Shown one piece after another: positions 22,559 through 34,029 of a stretch of 64,000 nt of DNA. Position 1 is the stretch's first letter. Each line of letters opens with the position of its first letter. Source of the stretch: Ephemerocybe angulata. Lineage: Eukaryota > Basidiomycota > Agaricomycetes > Agaricales > Psathyrellaceae. The position numbers and the translations under genes are program-made. The notes beneath the pieces are model-generated. The model worked only from the letters and a program-made list of their open reading frames with translations. It did no database searches and was not told the DNA's origin. The DNA lies in NCBI GenBank assembly GCA_013368325.1, contig JAACJK010000057.1, forward strand, positions 1,178,001 to 1,242,000. The letters run 5' to 3'.

Positions 22559-23363
22559 ATGTTGTTCTCCGTCCTCGCTGCACTTGCTCTCTGCGCTACG
22601 AGCATCAATGCCCACTTCCTCCTGCTTTCCCCCGTGCCTCGAGGAGAGTTCGTTGAGGACAACGAGGTCAACTTCTGCGGTGAGTATTTTCACCGTTCCC
22701 TTTATCCATCTATGCAATTGACTGATCACGAAGGCCGGTCCTTGAAGGTGGTTACAACGACGCCGTGAGCAACAGGAGCACGTTCCCTCTCTCAGGAGGC
22801 TCGTTCTCTATCAACACCCCCCATATAGGCTTCACTGGCAAGCGGACCTCCTTTTGCGCCTTGTTATATCTGCTGATTCTTCTCCCCGCACTGATTTAGT
22901 CGGTGTCTTGCTCTCCACCGAGAAAGACCCGAACAGTTGGGAGAGCTTCTCGATGAACGGAACGCAGACCTTCGTACGGGACTATGCGAAGGAGGAGGAC
23001 GCTGGAACGTTCTGTATTCCCTTGGATATCGCTGCCGCCAAGATTCCTGGCGCAGTCGATGGCGCGAATGTTACCATCCAGGTCGTTTTCCAAGGCGGCG
23101 ATGGGAATTTGTATCAGGTTAGCACCGAGTTTGGCCCCGCTCTTTCTTAGGTTACTGACTTGGTTCTGTGCGATTTCTAGTGCGCCGATTTGACGCTGTC
23201 AAGCAACTTGACCGCCGTCAGCAACGCCTCATGCACGAACACGACAACCTCGTCCTCGTCGTCGACAGGTGGAAACTCTGGTGTTGGGCAGCTGGAATAC
23301 TTGTCGACCTTTGCTACCGCCTCTGCTCTCAGTCTGGCTGGCCTCGCCGCTGCCTTCCTCTAG
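22559..23363 (+). CDS. BIM1-like: Bim1/X325-type LPMO-like copper-binding protein, GPI-anchored
   Basis: Related to Cryptococcus Bim1 and the X325 proteins, which share the LPMO fold and a copper site but act in copper acquisition, not polysaccharide oxidation. Exons 22559-22679, 22748-22837, 22900-23117 and 23181-23363 give 203 residues. The signal peptide [18 protein letters not shown] is cut before His19, so the mature chain begins [11 protein letters not shown], as a histidine brace needs. His66 (TPHIGFTVG) is the likely second ligand. Family markers include [48 protein letters not shown]. The tail ([11 protein letters not shown], then a hydrophobic end to AAAFL) is a GPI signal. Intron 2 (22838-22899) appears to use a GC donor. 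Directly downstream of the CTR gene. Confidence 0.9.
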
Positions 23364-24849
23364 GCAATCGTGCAAGTGAAGAATACAATATCATGAATCA
23401 ACTAAACAACGTGTAAACGTAGTAAAGAACGCAGAAAAGAAACACGACGTAAAAACATCAAACAGTGTGAGTCTCGTCGCTAAGAAAGGGTGTGGGCCGC
23501 AAGTAGCATGAGATTGTGCTCTCGGAGAACCCGGATGAGGGCGCAGGTTCTGACTCCTGAGATCATCTTGTGTGGCGAGACTGATGCAAAATGAAAGAGA
23601 TGTACAAGCCTTTTCCCCATGGATCCACCGGAAGTGTCTTATAACGAAGATCTCCAGGAATTTTGTGCTGATATCATGCTCATAGCGCGGTCTGGTGCTG
23701 TATTTACCGGTAGAGAAAAAAATCCCTGCCATCGGAATGACGGAAACGTCAAGCAAGGTGATCCGTCTCTCTTAACCCCCGAATCAAACATACGCAAATA
23801 TACCCCACATCGTACGACGGACCTCTCCACAACCCATCCGTCTATCCCTCGCTGTTTGACAATCGGTTTTGGCTATGCAACCTCTTGGACCGTCCAGAAC
23901 TCCAGAAACAGGGCTTCCCATCCTTCTGCATAACTGCTTAATCATGCCCGCGACGCTCTGACCTTTCTCAGATATTGATTGGGCATTCACGGGTAGTGGA
24001 TGTGTAACCTCTGGAGAATGCGAGATGTTGACGTTACAGAGCGTCCATTGTCAATCAGGATCATTCTGAGGAGACTGCACTGTATGTGGATGGCTGAGTT
24101 TCATGTGGGGTTGACGTGTCGGCTTTCGTAGCAGCGAGTGGCTGCATCTAATACCGTGCGTTACTTCTTCACTTCCTGCTGCGATATCACTGACATTGAC
24201 ATCCAGTACCGCCGTTCCTTTGCATGCGCACTGCGTCCCGCAGTCCAGGGCCTGCTGCGCCCGTGGCCAACCTGAGCGTGAGAGCCGGACGCGTTGGTCG
24301 CTCGGCAGTGCCACAATGCATGGCAAATCCCTTTGACGTCAGCAAGAATGAGCGCCCGATCCGCCGCCGGGCCTCGGGATCAAGAGAAGAGCATCCTTCG
24401 AGAGGGCGTTCCGAGCTTACCCACTCAAAAGTGCGCTGACGCACACAATAATCTCTAATCCCACAGGGCCCTATCAGCTGCCGCCTGCGGACAACTGGAA
24501 GGCTGGAACTAGGCTCACTTACTAACCCCGTTACGCAGCATCCACGCAGGAGGCCCGGTTACCAAATTCGACCCATTCAAAGGGCCAAAATCGTCCAAAT
24601 TCCGCTCGACCCGCTCTCCCGGCTTTGAAGCCAATACCTGTCCTAAAGGGATTGTGAGTGGGTTCCGAATGTATATAGCTGTAACCGATCAGCGCTCCAA
24701 AACAGCATTCCCCGATAGTCCCTCAACAGCTTCGGAGCAGTCTGGTGTGGCAGTGTCCTCATCTTTCTACTTATTCTTCGCGACCTCGAGATCGTGCTCT
24801 TCGCTTTCGCCCCAACTCATCACTGTACCTCAACACCCCCGCAACAACC
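23364..24849. other. 1.5-kb intergenic region
   Basis: No coding frame of any family was recognised on either strand, and no repeat or RNA gene. A TATA-like TATATAG near 24670 and a pyrimidine-rich stretch before 24850 probably belong to the next gene. Confidence 0.45.
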
Positions 24850-25416
24850 ATGAAGATCTTCAGACTTCGACGGAAGGAGGCGCCTTGGGAGGTTGTGGAA
24901 AACAAATTTGTCGATCCCAGCCCAACATATTATGGAGACGAAGGTGTGTAGTAGCTTTTATACTCATACCCGAGCAGTGTTAACATGACTCGCTTTATCT
25001 AGAGCTCGACCTTGATGAGATTAGCAAAACGGACATCAAGGGTACTTACGTCTTCGACCTGAAGGCTGGGTATGCAGGCATCCAGGACCTCCAAAAAGCC
25101 GTCACATTCTCGCGACAGCAACTACTGCGGGAAGCCTCGCGACGCGGTTACAATGTTCTTACAGTTGAGAGGTGCGTTTACACGCGTGGTTCATTGTTCC
25201 TCGATCTGACCCTCTTCTTTCTCTAGTTGGCAACTCACCATCTTCCAACGAGCAAAGCAACGACGTGTAGAAGTCCGCTACTGTGGGAGACGTGAGTCTA
25301 TCTCGTTTGCTTCTCAATGCCACCGCCCGTTCTGACTGATTCTTCTAGCCGCACGATGTGTCGGAGATGCCCCTTCTGCGCAGACACCACCGTTTATCGG
25401 CATCCTCTACGCATGA
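24850..25416 (+). CDS. conserved-looking fungal protein of unknown function
   Basis: Exons 24850-24943, 25003-25171, 25227-25291 and 25349-25416 join to 131 residues. The protein begins MKIFRLRRKEAPWEVV and continues DEISKTDIKGTYVFDLKAG, FSRQQLLREASRRGYNVL, ESWQLTIFQRAKQRRVEV and ends YCGRPARCVGDAPSAQTPPF with IGILYA. No signal peptide or membrane segment. The alternation of short strands with a helix and the basic QRAKQRRVEVRY segment suggest a small compact, perhaps nucleic-acid- or partner-binding, domain; this is inference only. All three introns fall within conserved-looking segments and the joins keep one smooth frame, which argues it is a real gene. I recall similar short unnamed proteins in Agaricomycetes, often in several copies, but cannot verify this. 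Confidence 0.7.
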
Positions 25417-26748
25417 GCTTGGATACGCTCCATCGTCTTATTTATTCGGTACTTATGACTCCCGGCGCATAGTCCTTACCTTAGAGCAGCATCCATGATT
25501 ATTACCCTCACGACACAAAAAGCAACAACTGTATACTAGCCATTATTACCCCTCACTCATTATCGCATTTTCGTTCTCGCATCTCAATACCACGCAATCT
25601 TTTCATCTGGACACCTCGTGCTTGCCTTGTGTTTTCTCTGCGATTCTTCTACCGGATAGGATCGCGCTTCTACGAAATCCGGCCGTTTGTCAGCCGAGGA
25701 GACGTAAGTCCAGTTTGTTAGTTCCTGTCTGGCAAAATATCATGACGAAGCCTCGGCGAGTAAGTATAGTCGCTTGACCCGGTATTTGTGACTCGTCTGA
25801 AAAGGTTACTCTCGAAAGGGTTTATCCAATACACGTTATTCCAACGGCTTTGGATTCGTGTCCAGCACCGAGTAAAGGTTGTGCAAGTGACCAGGACGGT
25901 ACTGCCTATTCTGGGACGGTTCGCCCATACACTCTTCTTCATTTAATCGTTCGCTATCTCAGCAGAAGGGTGGAAGCTCCCACTACGAAGCCCACCGCGG
26001 ACTGAGAAAGGCAAGGATAAGGGTTCCTCTAATACCGCAACTTCATCTGGAGCGTAGTATCCTTAGCGGCAGAGCTACGTTTGGGACCAAAATCCTTACC
26101 ATGACCAAAGGAGGATAGTCTCCAGTCAGTTGGCACCCCGAATACATTTGACTGAAACCATGATAAGCACTCAAAACGTACTTACCCTCGACGATGACTT
26201 CCCGTGATCAATCGGAAGCACGAGTCACCAAGGGGCAGGAGTTGAGGAAGGACGCATCAAGTTTTGCGTCGCTGCGTCTGATAAGCCGCAGTGACCCTCG
26301 CCCCAGATATCAGTGTGGTAGAGATCTTGACCGAGATGGACGATCCCGAACCAGGTTGTGATTCGCAATATGCGCCACGACTTTTCCACCTGAGGTCCTC
26401 AAGAAGGGACATAGAATGCCATAACAGTTGGTCAGACTTGCAGGGTAAGCACTTACTAGGTGATATGGCGTCTCGCTGAAGGGGGCAAGCGCTTACTTTT
26501 CGACATCTGGGCGGCAGAAATAAGACATGACCCTGTCCACTGGCAAAGGTGCAGGATCATATCTGGATAATAGATTTTAAAGCATACCACACATCTGCTC
26601 CATTTGCGAGCCACACTCAGTGCCTGTCAAATTGCAATTATGTATCCAGTACCCTGCAGATTGAGAAGCCCTGCAACCTGTGGGGCTGGGTCGTAAGATT
26701 GGCAAATCATCTACTCCTCGCGGTGATTTTTGAATAACCGAATATACC
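25417..26748. other. 1.3-kb convergent intergenic region
   Basis: Between the stop codons of the unknown gene and the sulfurtransferase. Only short frames that resemble nothing. I see no repeat, RNA gene or element end. Confidence 0.4.
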
Positions 26749-28020
26749 TCATGCTGATTTTACGATGGGGCTCGTTTCCCTCATAGCATAACCCGTCCAG
26801 GACTGAAATGAAGCCTTAGTGTACGTTCCACAGGGACAGAAGAAGGGCCACTGACCTCGTCGTAGAGAGCAGCCTTTTTAGCGCCTAGAAGCTGCAGACC
26901 GAGCCAAATGACCCCAGCAGTCATGCCACTGCCACAGCTGGCTACCACGGACCGTTGTCCATTGATCACGTCCTCGAGCTCCTCTGCACCTATCGTTTCT
27001 TCGAGTACACGACGGATCTCGGCTGGAGGCAAGACAGTCGTGTATTCGCCCCCTTCCTTGGTCACGTTCTTCTGAAGGAACAGGTTGAAAGGAAGGGACT
27101 TGGAATTAGGGATGTGACCAGAGGAGAGACCGGGTCGAGGTTCCGGGTCTTGGCCAGTATACCTGTTCATAGGGTGAGTTAGGAAGCCATAAGCCAACTT
27201 CACCAGCTTGTCATTCACCTCCCACTGGAGCGTGCATCAAGGACTAGCTCCACATTGATGTTGTCTTTCGGGTTGAAGGCTGAATTAGCGAGTACATCTT
27301 CGTAGCCTACAGGAAGGGTAGGAGATCGTGTGAAAGCGTAAGGGCCGAGTCGGTGACATTGACACAGGTACTTACTTCGAATATTTTGGGAGAAGATGGA
27401 AGGAGGTGGATATTCAGCAGGCTGGTGCTTCGTTGGAGCTTGGGTTTCGACAGGAAGCCCCTCGTCTATCCAACGTGGGAGCCCACCATTGACAATGCTA
27501 GATTTGTCGTGACCAAAGGACCGAAACATGAAGAGAGCACGGGGAGACGAGAAGACACCATGGTTGTCATAACTGTGGTATGTGGTAAGAAGGCGAGCCC
27601 GAACGAGGAGCGCATAGCCAAAACACCCACAGTACGACATGGGACGAGGGAGATATACCGAGTTCGCCTAACCATCCACTGTCAGTCAGGGCCGAGGGTT
27701 GAGTTTACGACGCACGCACCGCAGGCGTTGGCAAACGTCTCGGGAGAGGGCATCATGTGCTTCAGGCCGAGCTCATGTGAGCTGGCGACCTCATCCAGGT
27801 CCAGAAACTGAGCTCCTGGTATCCGCTTCGACTGGAACTCTTCCCGAGCCTTGCGAGGGGAGTTGGGCATGAACCAGGTGGCATCGAGGAACGCAACTGG
27901 CGCTTTCGAGTGAGCCAGATTGTTCACCTCTTGTGGTGATAGCACAAGGGGCGTCTTGTGCGTTCCAAAAGCTCTGGAACCCATCCGTAGTGAAGAACGC
28001 AGAGCCAGTCGGGGTATCAT
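26749..28020 (-). CDS. TUM1: two-domain sulfurtransferase (3-mercaptopyruvate / thiosulfate sulfurtransferase, Tum1-like)
   Basis: Transfers sulfur from 3-mercaptopyruvate or from Nfs1 to acceptors; yeast Tum1 feeds tRNA wobble-uridine thiolation. Two tandem rhodanese domains. The N-terminal one (PLVLSPQEVNNL, FLDATWFMPNS, RIPGAQFLDLDEVAS, VVYDTHGVFSSPR) lacks a catalytic Cys. The C-terminal one (LVLDARSSGR, GHIPNSKSLPFN) has the active loop VASCGSGMTAGV, the CGSG(V/M)TA type associated with mercaptopyruvate rather than thiosulfate. The start at 28020 gives the basic presequence MIPRLALRSSLRMGSRAFG; an upstream in-frame ATG at 28080 is less likely. The last exon encodes SWTGYAMRE before the stop at 26749. 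It is the second sulfurtransferase gene in this window and shares its promoter with VMA5. Confidence 0.92.
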
Positions 28021-28189
28021 ATTGTTGGAGGTTGGTTGGAGGTATATGTTGATGCAATAGTCGCTCTTCGGCCGAACCATGGTCCATAGAACGTCGATAA
28101 GCCCCTATTCAAACATCGCCAAAGCGGACACACCGCCACACGAGCTGTTCTGGTCGTCACTGAGTGGACTCTACTCAGCATACGCGACC
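28021..28189. promoter_or_regulatory. shared divergent promoter of TUM1 and VMA5
   Basis: 169 bases between two divergent start codons; no clear TATA. Confidence 0.45.
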
Positions 28190-29817
28190 ATGCCCTCCGA
28201 TCAAAGTACATGGCTTATCTCTGTGCCCCTGGATGGCGACTCTGAGGGCCTATTGCAGGAGCTGGCTCCGAAGCTAGCGCAGCAGGCCAAGTTGCCAGTC
28301 CAAGACATCGCTCAACTTCCGATTCCGTCATTCAAGGTATGGGGTAGTGTTGGATAGCCCTCTGTAGATCGGCTCTGATACAAGGAAATGTAGACCGGGA
28401 CTTTTGATTCACTCTTCACGCTCTCCGAAGATCTGCCAAAGCAGGATGCTTTCTTCACTGCAACCGTTGCAAAGACTGTCGACACACTCCGGAACCTCCT
28501 GAACAACGATCCTTCTAAGCTGGGGCAGCACGTCCTCGTCGACGAGCGGAATGTAGACAGCTACATCCTCGGAGGGTGGAAATGGAACGAGGGGCGCTAT
28601 CCGGTACAGCGGAGCCTGCGCGACCTGGTAGATGGTCTCAACAGCGTACGCCCGCGTTCTCCAATTCCCCTGAAAGTCGGATGATTCAAATTAGTGATTG
28701 CAGGAAATGACGTCGATTGATAACGCGCTCAAGACCAAGTTAACCAACTATAATTTGGTGAAGGGCTCTCTCACACAGATGCAGAGGAAGAAGAAGTACG
28801 GGCCACCATGTCAAACGTATTGAGAAACCGACGCTAACCACTCCCGCACAGTGGTAACCTTTCTGTGCGATCACTCGCCGACATCGTCACGCAAGATGAC
28901 TTCGTTCTCGACTCGGAGTACCTAGAGACAGTCTTGGTCGCTGTTCCGAAGTGCGTCGATTCGTCGTCGTCGTTGTCATGATTGACTTATCCGGACCCAA
29001 GAAATCTTGTCAAGGAATGGAACGGTTCATATGAACGTCTGAGCTCCATGGTTGTCCCTAGGTCTGCGAAGTATGTGTATATCCGTCCGGACTCATTTCG
29101 GTTATCTGAAGGTGAACAGGGAGCTATTATCAGATGATGAATTCGCGCTCTTCAGCGTCGTCATCTTCAAGCGAATACATGACGACTTCTTGCAGAAGTG
29201 TCGGGAGCGCAAGTAACCAGCAGTCCTTTGTTTGTCGACTCTATACTGATCTCAAGTCTAGATTCATCGTTCGAGACTTTGTCTACTCGGAAGAGGAAAT
29301 CGAGAAGGAGAAACAGGAACTCGAAACTGCGAACACGACCGAAAAGGAGCTATGGGTTCGTCCCTTCTTTAGCACGCTTAACCTGCTCCAGACACTGATA
29401 TCCTCTCTCCAGACCGAATTGTTGAGACTCACTCGGACCAACTTCTCAGAGGCATTCCAATTACTCGTTCACTTGAAGATAGTCCGCCTCTTCGTTGAGA
29501 GTGTTCTTCGCTATGGTCTCCCTCCCAACTACATTGGCATTGCCGTTAAGGTGCGTTGAGCTACAAGCTCGGGTTGACACTACAGTCTTACTCAATTCGT
29601 ATCGAACCTTCAGCCCACCCCAAAGTCTGCGAAGAAAGTCTTCGAAACCCTCCAGAGACAGTTCACCTACCTGAGGTCACGTTCAAATCCTGAACAGAAG
29701 CGTGCTGCGGGCAAGCCTGCGGCCAATCAAGAAGACTTCCTTGGGGAGTACCAGAATATCCTGGACCAGGAGTTCTTTGATTTTGTGCTGTACGAAGTGC
29801 CATGGGTGGTCTACTAA
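28190..29817 (+). CDS. VMA5: V-type proton ATPase subunit C
   Basis: Peripheral stalk subunit that links V1 to V0 and is released on reversible disassembly of the vacuolar proton pump. The start gives [20 protein letters not shown]. Family segments follow in order: [140 protein letters not shown] and the C-terminal [12 protein letters not shown]. Length is about 390 residues, the usual size. At least seven short introns interrupt the gene. Confidence 0.95.
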
Positions 29818-30335
29818 GCAAGAGAAGAGCATCGTGACGAGAAATGATGATAAGTTATGTGTGCATTTCATGACTACTAGTGGAACGATTCGGTACCGTG
29901 TAGTGGTATTCTATTAGCGAAGCTATACGAATATAACCAACCCATTACTAGGAAGAGATAGAATACATAGGAAAGATCGGCGTGGTAGAGATCATGGCAG
30001 GGAAAGCGACATGCACAATAGAACACCACTGTCCACGGGGAAGACTCGCGCAGTGAGAATAAAGATATAGAGAAAGGGGGAGATAGTGAGAGCAGGCGAC
30101 AAGCAGAGAGACAAATAACAAGAGAACAGAGATACAGCACAATGGTAGGTGTAAATGGTTGATAGGTAGGACGATGAGGGAGGATGTAACAAGTACCTAG
30201 ACAAGCGTGTTGGGCAAGTTTAGGCGGGAAAGAAGAAGTATGGAAGGGGCTATATAATAATAAACGTCCGTCAACGCGTAATAGAGAACAGAGCCCACAA
30301 AAGGTGTGTAAAAAGACAAGGAAGGAGAAACCAGT
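29818..30335. other. 518-base convergent 3' region, purine-rich on the plus strand
   Basis: Between VMA5 and the KH-domain gene. From about 29940 to 30330 the plus strand is strongly A/G-rich, so the 3' UTR of the minus-strand gene would be pyrimidine-rich. No gene seen. Confidence 0.5.
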
Positions 30336-33300
30336 CTACAATCCAAGTCCTGAGATCACCCGCGTCACATCGTCAACGGTATTGTTGTCCTCGTGAATGA
30401 GACCGGAACGGGCAGCCGCAGAGCCAATGGACGACCTGCTTGGGGGTCCATAGACGCTGGGAAACGAGGGCGCATTGATAGAACTGGGGCTCGAGTTCCC
30501 TCCAGTATGTTCGCCCGTAGAAGTCGTCGGAGAATCTGGTTGCGGAAGGTGGGAGGAATTTTCGGTAATCCGTGAAAGGGAGTATGTAAGATCCAGAGAT
30601 TGCGCACGGTTATTGAGCGATCGTGGCTTTATTAACTGATCCTTCAGCTTGGCTTCCAAGAGCGAGTCTGAGCCGCGTTTGATGGCGTCCTCACTGTGGC
30701 GAGTACGGTGCACTCCAGTGCCCTGAAAATCAGTTAGATTAGCGAAAAGCGCCGAGAAGATCATGACGCACGATAGGAGGAAGGGGAGTCCAATGGTCGA
30801 TCTCAGCTCCGGGATTGGATGCCGAGAGATAATTCGTTTCTGCTTCTTCATCCCCGGGGGCCAAGTTGTAAATGTAAGCGGGAGAGTTGAACAGAGCCTT
30901 CACATCCGGCGATGAGTTCGCGAGCCTCAGTCGTCGATCCCCGATGACGTCAGAGCGAATTAATGACAAGTCCATTGATTCTGCAACGGAATTATTAGGG
31001 GGAAAGAAGCGCGAGTTGAATCGTGATGCGCACCATGTCCGCGAGTACGGGCAGCTGAAAGAACCTTGCTGTCGAAATGGGGGAATGCTTCTGCAAAAGA
31101 GTCGCCTCTTTTGTGGGTATGAGACGTTGGCGATGGGTAGACGTGGACGTTGTGGTTAAGCAAGAACTGTTCAAGCATCTCGCGAGCAGTGATCAAAAAG
31201 TCACTATTACTGCGTTGACATCTGAACTTGAACGAATAATCCGTCAGGGAATCAGAAGTAGTGTTCCCGTTCGTGTAAGCAGAGGTCGGCAAGTGCTTGA
31301 AATTTGGCGATATGGCAACCTGCAGTTCACGCTTGACACGCTCGACCAGAGCACTGAATTCCGGGGTGGAGACCAGACGAGGGAGATCGGGGTTCGGAGG
31401 TACCGCCATGTCAGCTTCGAAAGGTACATGGTCCTGAGAAACATGAGCATATGGACCGATGAAAAAAGCCAGCGTTCCTACCAGAAGCATTGCAGCAGCA
31501 ATTTGTACCTGACTCTCAGGGCCATAGATCGTTACAACATCCGACGCCGACTCTTTGTCGGGAAAGCGGACGCAGGAGTTGGTTTTCGTCTCAATGTCGC
31601 GGATGAAAATGCTCTTCTCTCCCAAAAGAGTGCGGTGGTACCGACGCGGGATGGATACAGTCTCATCCACAAAGTCCTTGTCCTACAGCACGAGTCAGAA
31701 ACATCAGGAATCACCAGACTTCTAAGCGCACCTTGGGGTTCACAAGCTCCATGACAGACTGCTTGAGATTATCAAGGTTAATGGCATTTTTGGCCGGCGT
31801 TCTTGCCACGACGTTATCTTCGTTATCATTATATCCACCAAGCGCCGCGAATTCTTCAGCGTTTGAGAACTTGACATAAACACCGTACTTCTTCATGATG
31901 CGTTGGATGCTCCGGCCACCGACACCGATGATCCGTTTGTGGTACGTCTCCGGGACGTGGAAAGATATCTCTGCAGGCAACTCCTCCTGGAGAAGAGTTA
32001 AGCCCTGCAAAACGGAGGTATCAGGCCCCGCGATGTCGATGAGGAAGTTGTGGTCGTTAAAAGTTTCAAACTTGATCTTGACGTTAGTAGTTTGCATGAT
32101 CTTGTTAATCTTGCCGTTTTTCTTTCCGCTGATGAACTCGCGGTGTTCGTTGGCCAGTTCGATCTGGAAACGGATTTCGTGGTGGAAAGTCTGCAGCATG
32201 GGGGTGTCAGAATGGTTGGCACGCGTTACGTGACTTTCGAGTTCACCTTGATGATGTCCAGCTCCATTATCATGTTGACAGCAGCTCGGACCTCATTCTC
32301 GAGCCCATGAAGCTCGAAGCACATGCTTTTGAACACGACTTCAGCGCCCGAAGCAATGGATATTTGCTTCAACAAGGTCGCCACGGTGTTGGCGTTGAGA
32401 TTGGCAGGTGGCAACAAGGCATTGAACTGAATGGGAAGCAGCCAGAACGAGCCAACGTAATAGCTACAGGCCTAAGGACAGGTTAAGAAGGGACATTTTT
32501 GGAGAAAGCAGGGACAAGGACTAACCAATCCCATTATGAAGCGGATAGTTCGTTGAATATTGACGCGATGATCTCCGTACACTGTGATCAGGCTGGTCGA
32601 GCTGCCGATAGCGGGGAATTGGATAAAGGTGGCATTGTCAGACATGACACCCTTCAGCTCTTCGGCACGATCTGTGACCATCCAGTCGAGCTTGCGAGGG
32701 AGGATTGCCGTGTCCCTCGACATGATGTTTTTTGCCTAAAGGAGAGTTGCGGTCATTGTGATGACATTAACGCCAAGGGGAGACTAACCTTCGTCAATGA
32801 GACTTGGTAAAGCATATCTCTAGCCCTCTGTACGCCGAAAAATTCACCAGTGATCCAGATCATGTTCTTCGTGTTTCCGAGGTTCGCACCACCAGAAGTC
32901 GCTGGGTCCGGTCCAACGAGGCCTTGAAGAGGAGAAGGCAGGTAGATGTTGGTGCCAGTCTCTTCTTGGATAGTTTGCAGAGTAGATCTCTTTCGCCCAG
33001 CGACAATGGCATGAAGCTTCTGGTCGATTTCGCATATTTCGGAGTGAAGGCCGCTCTGGAAATGACGTTAGGGGGGAAATGGCGTTGAAGAGATGGGCGC
33101 GCACCAGTTCGTCAAGCATGACCAACAAACGGACCCGAGCCAGACACACGGAGTCCTCAGAGCCCGTGACGACCAGCTCGCACACACGCTCCGTCTCCAA
33201 GCCCGACCAGCCTGCGTTGCTACTGATTCCATCCGGAGGCGTCCTGCTCGACAAGGACATTGGACTGTTGACCACTGCAATGTGCGCATTGGTCTGCGCC

Positions 33301-33775
33301 GCGATATCGTCTAGCCGACGCCGTACCTCTGTTTTGAGAGAGGGCTGGGAGGAGAAGGGCGAGTCCAGGATTTCCGACCGCGTCACCTTGATGTTTGCTC
33401 GATGCTATGGCAGGATGAGACACCATCTGGGAACAGGACAAAACGACGCACCTGGATGGGGCACTCCTTCAGGATGATACCCCTGCTGACCATGACCTGC
33501 TGATACGCCCCCGTTATGTGGAAGTTCCAAGCTCGTCCTTGGTCGACTGGCTGAAACGCGACATGGCAGCCATGCATCGACATGACCATTAGGGCGAGCT
33601 TCTGGATGGCCTCGCTGTCGGCGGCGAGAGCGGGATCGGGTGTCTGCTGCTGGAGATGCTGAGCACCATACTGATCGGCGAGCGACTGCTGGGGCTGGAA
33701 GTCGAGGGAGGACGGGGGAGAATGGCCGGAGCGCGACCTGCGAGGATAGGTGAAGGAGGTAGTGTAGACATCCAT
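30336..33775 (-). CDS. multi-KH-domain RNA-binding protein (Bicaudal-C / Mug60-like)
   Basis: Cytoplasmic-type RNA-binding protein with about five or more KH modules spread over roughly 1,000 residues. Recognisable KH cores with their GXXG-like loops: HAIVAGRKRSTLQTIQEETG, HREFISGKKNGKINKIMQ, HKRIIGVGGRSIQRIMKKYG and HRTLLGEKSIFIRDIETKTN; further segments (FNALLPPANLNANTVATLL, AEELKGVMSDNATFIQFP) look like degenerate KH folds. The N-terminus is Pro/Gln-rich (start MDVYTTSF at 33775; in-frame ATG at 33814 also possible). The C-terminus is Ser-rich and disordered and includes EDAIKRGSDSLLEAKLKDQL. The family assignment rests on KH order and sequence; whether it is closer to Bicaudal-C, vigilin or S. 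pombe Mug60 cannot be settled here. About nine introns. Confidence 0.82.
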
Positions 33776-34029
33776 GTCTGATGAGGGTATTCGGAGAGGA
33801 GGGTATTGACACAAATGGTATCAACGGTGACCTGGCCCTGGCCTATTTCGAAATATAAACGGATTCAGGATTGCAAAGAGGGCGAAGAAGCGAAACGAGA
33901 CGAATTATAGGAGGAAACGGACTATCTCTGTCTCGCGGCTCAAAAAACATATTGGCGGGCTTTCAATTTTATGACATAAGGCCCTATTCATTTAGCGGAA
34001 AAGGTCGTCACGGCAACTATTTATTCCAG

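Noticed and set aside
31077..31754. 225-codon plus-strand frame
   Set aside because: Antisense to the KH-domain gene, whose KH motifs are unambiguous.
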